DNA of 64,000 nucleotides from Chrysoperla carnea (lineage: Eukaryota > Arthropoda > Insecta > Neuroptera > Chrysopidae). Under the pieces are notes generated by a model. That model was not told where the DNA came from. It saw only the letters and a list, made by a program, of their open reading frames with translations, and ran no database searches. Each line of letters starts with the position of its first letter. Within the stretch, counting starts at the first letter, position 1. Below are positions 24,701 through 34,940 of this stretch, piece by piece. The position numbers and the translations under genes are program-made. The stretch covers positions 93,366,368 to 93,430,367 of the forward strand of contig NC_058337.1 of the NCBI RefSeq assembly GCF_905475395.1, written 5' to 3'.

Positions 24701-27700
24701 TAAAATAGAACATAACGATCATCAGTATCGTCACTTTATTAATATCTTCGGGGTTCAAACATACTATCATCAAATATTTTTAATGGAAGTACTCAAATGT
24801 GTTTACGGGGTTACATCCTATATTGTAAGTATTTTACAACTTCAAAAGTACATGTTAATTTTAATTTTTAATTAATAAATATGTCATTTATGTGAAATTA
24901 ATATAGAAAAATTAATTATTACTCTAGCATTTAAACAAACGTGGCGTTATTAAAAACTATTACTCACCATTTTCATCATCAGAATCTTCATTGTAAACAT
25001 AATATTTATCCAACCGTAATATTTGTAATAGAAAATGAATTGCTTGGTACAGATCAGTTATACCAGAAGCTTTACGACATAGTTCCCAAATAACTGCTGC
25101 CGAAATAGTTGAATCATTACCACTAGAAATTAATTCTTCGACCAATTCAGCGATTATTTGATCAGGTGGTCGGAAAAACCTTAATTCTTTTTCAATATTT
25201 GCTTTAATTTCATCTGTCAAACACTGTTCGATAGATACCAGAATCGATATTAATTGTAATAAATCTTTACAAACTGCAGGATCTAAAATTTGAAAAAAAA
25301 TTTTGTTAAGCAATTTCAAAATTTATCTAATGACCTAAAATGACAATACATAGTTTGCATTTTAGACCATTTTATTATAATATTAATTTCGATTGTTATA
25401 AATATTTTATTTGAGCAATTTTACCATTCGATACCATATGTGAAGAAAGTAATTGTTCTACTGTCGTGTGAGATCCACACAATATAAGATGTTCCAAAAT
25501 CTCCATTGGACGCATTATTGATATTGTTGCTTTTCGTATTAATATTAATCCCGACACAGGTGGTAATAATAAAATGCCCAAAGGTCGTGCTCCGGTAGCA
25601 TTATATTGGGCACAGCATGAATAAAATCGTGACCAACATCTAAAATTAAAATTATTTTGTAATTTTTTAGAAAGATATCAAGTTTTTTTTATTAAAAAAT
25701 ATAGAAACCTGTTTGAAATTTCTAAATAATCGTCATCACTCAATTCATATTCCATAACTTCAGCTTGAATTTCTGCTTCAATTGCCATGCACACCCGTTG
25801 TTTAAGTAAGGTTGGTGATATTGAAACATCTGTTAACATTGCTGATTTCTTATAAATCTGTAAAAAAAAAATTTTAATAAAGAACTAGACATAAATTTTG
25901 GAACTGAATGTAAATTACTGGAAAAGGTAGGCGTTAATTTCTTTTTCCAAATGTTTGCTACACATGATTGCTGCGGTGATTTAAATACGGGCTATGAACC
26001 GCCCAATTTCACACAGCAAAAGGTATTGTTTAACAACCTATGCTATTGTAAAAGTCAATTACCCAAGATAAAAATAAATTAATATGGTTAATAATACTAC
26101 ATAACTACATACTAGTAGCCAATTTCTCTCACATAAAATCGGTATTGTGAAAGGGCCTATCGAATATGTAAAGACAAGCAATTTTAAAATACTTACACTT
26201 AAAGCACGAATAATAACAAAAAATGGAAATCGACCAGGATAAAATATATAATCAGAATACGCTTGACGAGGATCTAAATTTGAATCTGCTGGTATATAAT
26301 CACGTGGTGGCGCTGGTTCTAGTACAGATGGCATCCATAATGCTGTTTGTCCAGATTCGAGTAAATACGAATTCGTAACGGAACAGTCACCTTGTGAACC
26401 CCGCCAAACAACCCATAAACGTTGACTATCCAATGTGTAATCCACTAAATCATACTAAAAATAAATGATTATAAATAAATACAGATAAAATTATACAAAA
26501 TAATAATTCTTCTAACCTCTGGTGCATACAAAGTACACACTCTTAAAAATACGAACATTCCGTCCTCAAAACCTGCTTTAAATATTTGAAATTGGCAAGC
26601 ATTTGAAAAGCATAAAAATATTCCAATTAATAAATTTTCTTCATCACTGTCTGTTGATTTTCTTAAAATATGATTTTGAGCTGTAATGATAATTAATAAA
26701 TAATAATAGAAGAAAAAATAAATCATTAAATTATTAATTAGATTAGATCTCACGACTTTCTTTAAATCAGAGAAGGTCAGAGAATGAAGCCGACTTTATT
26801 CAGTAATCGACTCAAGGAATCGAACTCTTCTTTATCGATAGAAATTCATGCAAAACTCAAAGTTTCTCTATTTTGCACTCGTTTTTATTAAATTTATCCT
26901 TGAGTATCTGAACAATTTCGGGCAGATTATTTGACACAGATAATCTGCCTGAAAATGGCAGATTAGTATCTGACAACATAGGTTTGTTCATTTAAAATTT
27001 ATAGATTAACATAGCATCTGCCTAGCAAATAATTAAAACTTACACCCTTGTGTTAATTGCGATTGACTGTCAGCAGTATCACCTAAAACATCTACACTTC
27101 TAACACAAGCACTTTTTGAACATGACCAAACTCTTAAGTGACCATCTCTACCTAGGACCAAAGCGTAAGTTTCTGATTGAATGCAATGAAGTAATAAGCT
27201 CACTGCTACTTGTCCATCCGTACTTTTTCCACTCCTATAAATATTATCATTATTATATTACTTTATACAACATGAAGTTAAAATCATGGTGGATTACCTA
27301 AATGCACCTGCAATTCCTGATAAAAATCGAGGTACAATAGAATCTTGTTTTAATTCAGTAGTATAGCATTGTGTACTATTAAGTACCATACGAATTAAAA
27401 GTATTGTAATTGTATTATAAGCTAATATAAATGTTGCTTCATTATCTGCTCGATTGAAAGTTGATGCTGCGGCATGAGGTAATACTGATCCTATAAAAAA
27501 ATTATTGATTAGAAATTTCTTACATCAATAAATACAGTAGAAATTGATTCTAGTGAAATCACTTTGTATATAGATCCGGTGGATCCTTTTAATTTCTGTG
27601 AAGTTATATATTATCTCTGAATCCGACTATAGTAGGTGGATTCGGATAATTCGTGCCTTGATATCATTAAATTAGAATTAAGCGTTAGATTTTGTTGATG

Positions 27701-29307
27701 AATGTTAACTATTCGAAAAAAGATCTGTCTGTTGCCTATTCGAAAAAAGATGCAACCTGAGTGTGGTGAACATTAGCTCTCTAACCATTCTGAATCTACA
27801 TTTCTAACTTTATCATATTGTATTGATGATTGACTCCGTTGTTATTTCCGTCAACTTGACTTTAAGAAAGAAAAAAGTGCTAAAGACATTCTATTCAAAA
27901 GTTGATTTTTTTGTAGTTTTTGAGATGTTTGTTTAATGACTCAATATTTTACCAAAAATTTATCAATTTTCTATCTCTCAAATTTCGGTGTGGGCCAAAA
28001 GCAGTATTCTTTTAAGGTGTCTATATGATCTCAAAAATGCATCAAGTCAATAACTATCCAAATCCAACTGCTATTACTAGGTTCCGAGGCTTCGATTTAT
28101 ATATATATACAATTTATTAACAGAAAATTTTTCAAATTCATCTGCACTTTGCGCGCTTCACTGGACAGGAACTGAAGAACTTAGCAAAGACTAAGGAGTA
28201 TCAATGTTTTTATTAATTTTGTATTCGTTTCATAGTCTAGTAGCTGGCAACATAGTTACTGAAACCTATGTCTTAAGCGTACGTGAACAATTACACATAA
28301 TTCCATTTTTCAAACAAAAGTAACACTTGAACGTTAACTATTTTTTGTTTATTATAAGAGATTCTCCAACACAATTTTGTGTTTTAATATTTTCATTAGG
28401 TAACAATTTTTATACAAGTCAATCAGATCAAGTAGTAAGTAAAGGACCTTACGACAACCAACTGAAGAACTTAGCAAAGACTAAGGAGTATCAATGTTTT
28501 TATTAATTTTGTATTCGTTCCATAGTCTAGTAGCTGGAAACATAAACATAGTCAACGTTCACAGTATTTCGTAATTAATTTTATTTTTTAATTTTTACCG
28601 ATATTATTCACAACATGATAAGTTGAAGGATCTTTTGCTTGTAATACACTAGCTTCGGCAAAAATGGATGGAACAGTAAGATCTGGATGACTAGCACCAA
28701 ATACATTATGCTAAAAATGAAAACAAATAAAAATAAGTATCATCATATTTGAAACTAATCTCAGTTTCAATGATTATACACATACTTGTTTATGAATTCT
28801 TTCGGGATGAGAAAACGTTAAGCAATGGACACTACATACAGTTGGAATTAATATAATCACTTGTCCATTAATTTCGTGTATTGTAATACCATCTAATATC
28901 GGTGTATCGGTAAAACGGTATCGTACACGAGCGTCTATTAAATTCACATCCATGCTTTGTTCAACTAACTCAAGAATATCATGATAAATACGCCTAAAAT
29001 AAAAATTTTCTTTAAGATATTGTCACGGTCTTTTTCCCGCTTAAACTCACCAGTAAATAAATCGATTTCGTGTATAGTATTTTGATGAATCCTGGTAACA
29101 ATAGCCACCAGCTCTTTCAGCCACTTTAACATCTTGTAATATACTTTGAGTTCCTCCTAAATTTTGATATACATAAGTTATTTTTATTATTTTACAAAAT
29201 TTATCTGTATTATTTCTTATACCTGTATTAAGTATTATTTCTTTCCATTTTTCAGCCACTGTTTGGTCAGGTATTACTTCACGATACCCAAATTTAAAAT
29301 CTTTCAT
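18784..29307 (-). CDS. NUP160: Nuclear pore complex protein Nup160
   Basis: Nup160 is a scaffold nucleoporin of the Y-shaped (Nup107-160) complex. Minus-strand exons: 29223-29307, 29051-29156, 28786-28993, 28599-28710, 27298-27490, 27044-27234, 26517-26680, 26197-26454, 25709-25857, 25425-25639, 24968-25282, 24597-24699, 23804-23983, 23511-23732, 22960-23078, 22710-22885, 21823-22219, 21268-21563, 20488-20620, 19834-20183, 18784-19152. All phases agree, giving 1446 aa (human 1436). The first part is a beta-propeller (YYTRNRFIYW, RDGHLRVWSC); the rest is an alpha-helical solenoid. Family strings include PYWHNSLLTYA, LSPWCEWN, ANPDRNRRKDCLRQLV, IKFPYVG, ENIVESRARAMNL and DYVDAALGKGKELFG. The start MKDFKFGYRE is the first ATG in frame. 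Intron 1 (29157-29222) is only 66 nt and in frame, so it might be retained, adding 22 residues. It is divergent from SLC35B4. Confidence 0.95.
20621..21267. other. NUP160 intron, no feature recognised
   Basis: A 647-nt intron between the exons at 21268-21563 and 20488-20620. Open frames here are short and AT-biased and do not continue the Nup160 reading frame. Confidence 0.6.
24288..24330. repeat. Short hairpin in NUP160 intron
   Basis: The arms ATACCATGTATATTTAGT and ACTAAAAATACACATGGTAT are reverse complements apart from a small bulge. The outer ACCATGTATAT resembles the left end of repeat family A, so the hairpin may be a short relative of it. Confidence 0.5.
26919..26951. repeat. Short hairpin in NUP160 intron
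   Basis: GGGCAGATTAT and ATAATCTGCCTG are separated by nine bases. It is a simple stem-loop; nothing suggests a function. Confidence 0.45.
28171..28544 (+). repeat. Pair of about 84-bp direct repeats in NUP160 intron 4
   Basis: 28171-28254 and 28461-28544 differ at only about two positions (both begin ACTGAAGAACTTAGCAAAGA) and are separated by 206 nt of unlike sequence. The offset is 290 bp. It is either a partial tandem duplication or the ends of a small inserted element; no coding sequence lies between them. Confidence 0.8.
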
Positions 29308-31130
29308 TGTGTATTTAAGTGACAAATTTTTAATTTTATTTACTATAAATTTAATCCAGTGTTTTAAATTTAAACCGGCTAAACGCTAGTCATAACCTTT
29401 ACATGTTAGAAAATTAACACATGTGATAGTGAATTACTAGACAATTATTATTTATTTAAAATTAGTTAATTACTATTTTCAGTTATTAAAATTTATTTGG
29501 TAATTTACTATTTAAAAATCAATATCAAAAATAATTAAAAATTAAATTTTCGTTTTGATTTTTGAACAAATTAATTAGTTATTATTTATAGTCACTATTA
29601 TTATAAATAATAATAATATTCTTCAGCTATGTCACTGATGTGTAATAAACACTGGATAGTAGATGCCTATACAACTTTTATCATTGGTCGTTGTGTCGGC
29701 ATAAGAACTAAAGAAGGCCTTTCTATGAGGTCATCCAAAATCCAGTGTTTTATATAGATCAGTGATCTGAATTAACAAAACAATGAAGGCTGCGTTCTAT
29801 TTAAATTAAGTCGCTTTTAAGTGTAAATTCGCTTGGTAGATGCATTGGAAGAATTGGGAAACAGCACCGATTTTAATGAAACTTTTAATTGTATTGTGTT
29901 TAAAGGATCCCAAGGAACATTCAGCCAACTTTACCTGTCATAGGGGGGCATACCCTAATGGAAAAAATATTTTTCCGAATAAGAAGAAAGAATAAGTCTT
30001 AATAAGTGTTAGAAACTCTGAAAATGTCTTAGGAACTCTTAACAACTCTTTATCCAAACTTATTAAATCTGGAAAACTCTGAATTAGACAGTCCAAAAAC
30101 GTTGACAAATTCAGAGTTATTCAGAGTTCCTTAGACTTTTTAATAGTTTCTTCAAATATATCCACCAGGGTAGGGCCTAAGCGGGAAGGAAATGTAGCCC
30201 AAAATTTTTTTGAAATGCTTTTTCTAAAAAATATCTAACTTAGCTTGTTAGAAATACTTAATTAATTTTTTTCATTGATTGTTTGACAATTTTAAAAATA
30301 ATTTATGTCATATATTATGTTCATTTGTTTTTATCTTCCAAATCTGTTTTTTGCTCAGTAGTCAGTAAATGGCAGAAATCAAAACTATTATTATTACCAT
30401 GAAGGTTAGAGAGAAGGAGAACGATCGCTACGCGCTAAAGCATTAGCGCGCGAGGTCCCTGATAATTCGTCGGTAAGTAGTATCTGCGAAGTTAGCTGTT
30501 TATGAGTATAAGTAGATGAAGTTAGTTGCATAATGTACAAATTTAACAACAGCCCGCTTTTATTGAGACAACTTAGCGATCGCAGCGCCTCACTTATTTT
30601 GACCGATTTTCTGGGACACTATTCCCTACAGCGATCGTTCTTCTTCTCTCTAACCTCCATGATTATTATGTATTACTTTAGCCGCAACTAACCTATTTCA
30701 TATTCACACAAAACAAATATAGTTTTCAAAACAATAAAAGGAATTTGGAAATATAATTTTTGTATTTTTTCTACAATTTTTAATAATTTTGAAGATAATT
30801 AATATATTACATAATGTGCTTTTGAATGTATTAAATCATATAATGATTTAATTAAATACGTACCTGGAAAATCCTTGAAATAAGTAAATATTAGTTTATT
30901 AGATTATGATGACATGTAATTGATAAAAAAAAATTGTTAAGATTATGTTGAGTACATCACATAATTTTCATTTTTAGACATGCTGGTCATTGTAATCGAA
31001 TATAGATAAAATTTATACTCAAACTAGTAAAGAAAAAAGTAATGAAGTTGTTAATAAGTTAGTCATATGTGACTTGGTGTGATTTTAACATATTAAATTC
31101 AAAAAAAGTTTAAACAATATTAATACAAAA
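29308..31130. other. Divergent intergenic region NUP160 / SLC35B4
   Basis: The two genes are transcribed away from each other, so both promoters should lie here, but I can name no core element with confidence. A MITE with 33-nt inverted ends occupies 30398-30664. The rest is AT-rich, with some short internal repeats (AACTCT, CAGAGTT) around 30000-30140. Confidence 0.6.
30398..30664. mobile_element. MITE with about 33-bp terminal inverted repeats
   Basis: The left end reads CATGAAGGTTAGAGAGAAGG and the right end, reversed, CATGGAGGTTAGAGAGAAGA. Both run on into AACGATCGCT. Only about two mismatches occur over 33 nt. The 267-bp element has no open frame. ATTATTA-like sequence flanks both sides, but the target duplication is unclear. 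It is probably non-autonomous; the superfamily was not identified. Confidence 0.8.
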
Positions 31131-32111
31131 ATGAATATAAAGGCAGTTAAAGCGATCGCTGGTGTGTTTTTGGGATGTATGTCGAACATGGTATTTTTGG
31201 AATTACTTGTGAAAAATGATCCAAGTATAGGAAGTTTAACAACATTTTTACAATTTGCATTTATTGCTGCATATGGATTTATATACATTTCAAAATTTGG
31301 AACTGTAAAAGCACATATTCCAATTATGGAATATGTTAGTTTAGTAATAATGTTTTTCCTGACAAATGTTATGAATAACATGGCTTTTGATTATAAAATT
31401 CCAGTTCCTTTACACATGATATTCCGTTCTGGTTCATTGATAGCAAATATGATCATGGGTATATTTATATTAAATAAAACATATACTTTATTAAAATATT
31501 TATCGGTGTTAATGATTACAATTGGGATTACAATATGTACATTGTTATCAAGTAATCAAGATTCGAATCAATCTCCAGACAATTTCTTTTGGTGGGTTAT
31601 TGGAATAACACTATTGACAGTGGCATTGTTAGTATCAGCACGTATGGGAATTAGCCAAGAACGTATTTTCAAACAGTATGGAAAACATCCAATGGAAGCT
31701 TTATATTATTCTCATTTATTTTCATTACCTGGTTTTATATTTGTGTACAATGATATATTAAAGTATTTCGTAAATATAATGCCTGGACCACAATACACTC
31801 TACCAATTTTGGGTGATATTCCATTACAATGGGTATTTTTAGCTGGTAATGTGATTACTCAATTTTTATGTATTAGTTCGGTGTACACATTAACAACGGA
31901 ATGTACATCGTTAACTGTGACATTGGTGCTAACATTAAGAAAATTTACATCATTATTATTATCAATTATATATTTTAGAAATCCATTTACACTTGGCCAT
32001 TGGCTTGGTACATTTTTAGTATTTGGTGGTACTTTAATATTTACAGAAGTGCCCCAAACAGTATTAGTTTATTTACAATCTAGTAAAAAAAGTGCTAAAA
32101 AAGTTCAATAA
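31131..32111 (+). CDS. SLC35B4: Nucleotide-sugar transporter SLC35B4 (UDP-xylose/UDP-GlcNAc type)
   Basis: SLC35B4 proteins exchange nucleotide sugars across Golgi/ER membranes; the Drosophila orthologue Efr carries GDP-fucose, UDP-GlcNAc and UDP-xylose in the ER. This single uninterrupted frame of 326 aa is close to the human 331 aa and has about ten hydrophobic segments. Diagnostic strings are SNMVFLELLVK, PVPLHMIFRSGSLIANMIMG, ARMGISQERIFKQYGKH, FVYNDI, LTTECTSLTVTLVLTLRKF and GHWLGTFLVFGGTLIFTE. The Lys-rich tail (SSKKSAKKVQ) would suit retention early in the secretory pathway. The ATG is in a good context (ACAAAAATG). The coding frame has no intron. It lies head to head with NUP160. Confidence 0.95.
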   Translation: MNIKAVKAIAGVFLGCMSNMVFLELLVKNDPSIGSLTTFLQFAFIAAYGFIYISKFGTVKAHIPIMEYVSLVIMFFLTNVMNNMAFDYKIPVPLHMIFRSGSLIANMIMGIFILNKTYTLLKYLSVLMITIGITICTLLSSNQDSNQSPDNFFWWVIGITLLTVALLVSARMGISQERIFKQYGKHPMEALYYSHLFSLPGFIFVYNDILKYFVNIMPGPQYTLPILGDIPLQWVFLAGNVITQFLCISSVYTLTTECTSLTVTLVLTLRKFTSLLLSIIYFRNPFTLGHWLGTFLVFGGTLIFTEVPQTVLVYLQSSKKSAKKVQ

Positions 32112-34940
32112 TGTTGGTTTTTGTTTTAAACTAAAATTGTAAATATTTTGTTATATTTTTAACGATTGCTAATAATATGCTTTATAAAATGTTTTTGCGT
32201 AAACAACAAAGCCAGATTTTGTGAAAATTTTTGGCACATTGGTTTTTTCTTAAAAACGGCGTGCCGTATAAACTTAATTTTGTGTAACAGGTAAAGAATT
32301 AGTGACTTCTTTAAAATTCAATACATATCTCAATTCATTACTCAGTGGAAAAGGTCACTCGAATCGGCATCAAATCACTCGAGTTATAAAAAGTTCTAAA
32401 AATGTATTATCGATCTTGTAAACTAATTTTTTTAATATAATCTCTTGATTATTATTATTGGAGTAATTCAACGATTTTTGTTCATTTTTTCAATGTATTT
32501 AACAGTAATTAGTTCGAGGGGCTTGTCACTTCTCGAATATGCTTCTTAAAGAGAGACTTTGTACTCCCCCTAAACATTCAACTACCCATACTGCTTCGCG
32601 CTTGCATAAAATATATTCTGTATTTTATAATTTTCATCCGATTGAAACTGTCTTTGTCACTTTATAAGTTTAAAAGCATTCCTAAGAAATAGCTTATTTG
32701 ATTATTTCAAACTGAAACGAGAATCAATCGATGATTTTCAAGATTTTGACACACATTTAACTTAGGGGTAAAATGGAGATCTTACTTTTTTGAAGTCGGT
32801 TAATATCTATTCAATTTTACCTTTAAATTAATAAAATAAACAAAACTCGTTGATTTAGTTCCTTTTTAATTAATTGTTTCCAATAACCAATAGCTTTTAT
32901 TTAACCAACATAATTACAAATATATATTGAAAATAGGGTGTTTTCGTTGTTTTATGGTACATACCGGTATGAAACCGGTAATACATTTTTGGAAAGCTTA
33001 TGTCTTGAAAAAGTTTTTTTCTGGAATAGGCACACCTAATGTTTAAAACTTTTTTGAATAGCCTTCTTTGGAAAAAGCAAGATGCAAACTAGATTTCGTA
33101 ACTCGGGTGATTTGATGCCGTACATTATTCATGGGAGTTCCCGCATTTAAGGCGTATATTTAACCATCCATTTTATCATTTTAAAAGAGTTAATATTTCA
33201 TTAACTGTTACGCAAAACTAATTGAACACATACTTTTGTTAGGATACAGTTTATAGTTAGATAATGTTGAAAAAAGTTAAAAAAAAACCTGGAACTCGAG
33301 GGCCGTTATTTTCGCTCAGAGTTTATTGGTCTAATTTTTGATAGAGCCTTAATATAGCCTTCTAGGTGAGCAATTAATTAATGACGGATACCCTGTATTT
33401 ATTTATTTTGTCGAGTCAGTTTTACTGATTAACATGCAAATCAGTCAATGAAATCAAATATTCCCCGTTGCAACATATTAATTATTAAAACTCATTACCA
33501 TTAGTTTAATCGACCGTGTATTATTTACTCATTTTTCATATTTTAAATTACCAATCGTTAAAAATACACCTAACATTAACAAAACATTTTTATCTAGTTG
33601 AATTTTATATTATGTTGAATTTAGTTAAATTTTATAAAATAAAAAATGTATTTAAACAATAATTCATTGTACATTTGAATTAAATATATTTTATTTATAA
33701 GACTAAAATACCTTGAAATGGAATTCCTTACATAATATGAAAACAACGGTATATTTTTCCCAAGGTTACGAATTTACGGGTATACACTCCTAGAGATAAT
33801 AGGTAATTAGAACCGTAAAGTGGGCAAGTGGCCGCACAAACGATTGATTGCTGTAGAGAGAGACCAAATTTTAGAGGCGCGTGTAGGCGCGATAGCTGTC
33901 CATAGAGGTAATACATAAAGTCTTTGTAGCTGTTTTCGATTAGACAGGGATAGAGATAAGACCAGTATATAATCTCTAGACAGTATAATCTTATGGCTGG
34001 TGATTGTGACACATAATATGACATGTTTTCTACCATTATGTATGTTATATTAACATAACTTTATTGGATTTTTTATCTATTTCATTTTTGTTGTCTTGAA
34101 ATTTTTAATTTTATTTTTTATTACCTCTGTATTGTGCGCATGCGTTGAATAGTTCCACTCTTTCTGAGGCGCTGATTTACGCCATAAATTTTATTTTACA
34201 TATATCTTTTATTATAAAAGATATGCAAAGCGTGTGCATCCTATTTGTACAAAAGTGACCTTAAAATTGCATTAAATTAAGATGGCATTGGTACCATGCA
34301 ATACATCATAGACATAGGAAAAATAAGGACGGAGTATAAAGTTGTATAATACATTTGTATAAAACTTTCTGACTCTTTGTTACAATTACACTCCGTCCCT
34401 TTTCCTTTGCCTATGATATATATATCCTTTGCTACACTAGCGCCATTATAGCCTCTTTTTTTAATGCTATTTTGCGGACACTTTTTAATTCAAACAGTCA
34501 TATGAATTTGTGTTCCTTACCTCTAAATTCCATAGTTACGCCTAGGAAAAAAGAAAATATCTATTTTTATACGACGGACTGCTAGGTTATTAAATCCTGG
34601 TAAAACTTTCTTTTTTGTGAATAGCTGGAAAATCGTTTGTGCACCTAATTTATCGTATATGCATCTAAAAAGCTCCTAATTTTCACCTCACCCAAACTCA
34701 ATAATTTTATGGACCTCAAAAAGAAGCCACTCCCGAACTTTCAACTATATATTAATCATTTTACAAAAAGGGTGCTGCGCGCGGACTAAAGTATTTTATC
34801 TATGAATATAACCATAGACAAACAAATCATTATAAAATATATTCATTTTTTGAGTTGTCAAATTCAAATTAAAGAAGAAAGAACGTTACAAATATTTACT
34901 TCAGAGCATCTGAACATTGAGCACAGCTTTTGAAATAAAA
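32112..34940. other. Intergenic SLC35B4 / HAUS1-like
   Basis: No gene was recognised. A 102-codon minus-strand frame (33728-34036) shows no domain and has the look of repeat sequence. A small MITE lies at 34307-34415. No canonical AATAAA follows the SLC35B4 stop closely. Confidence 0.6.
34307..34415. mobile_element. Small MITE with inverted ends
   Basis: The left CATAGACATAGGAAAAATAA and the right end reversed, CATAGGCAAAGGAAAAGGGA, align over about 35 nt and both run into GACGGAGT. The element is 109 bp and noncoding. The class is unknown. Confidence 0.7.

Noticed and set aside
28171-28544. Direct repeats considered as ends of a small LTR-type element
   Set aside because: No primer-binding site, polypurine tract, TG...CA ends or coding sequence; a local duplication is the simpler reading.
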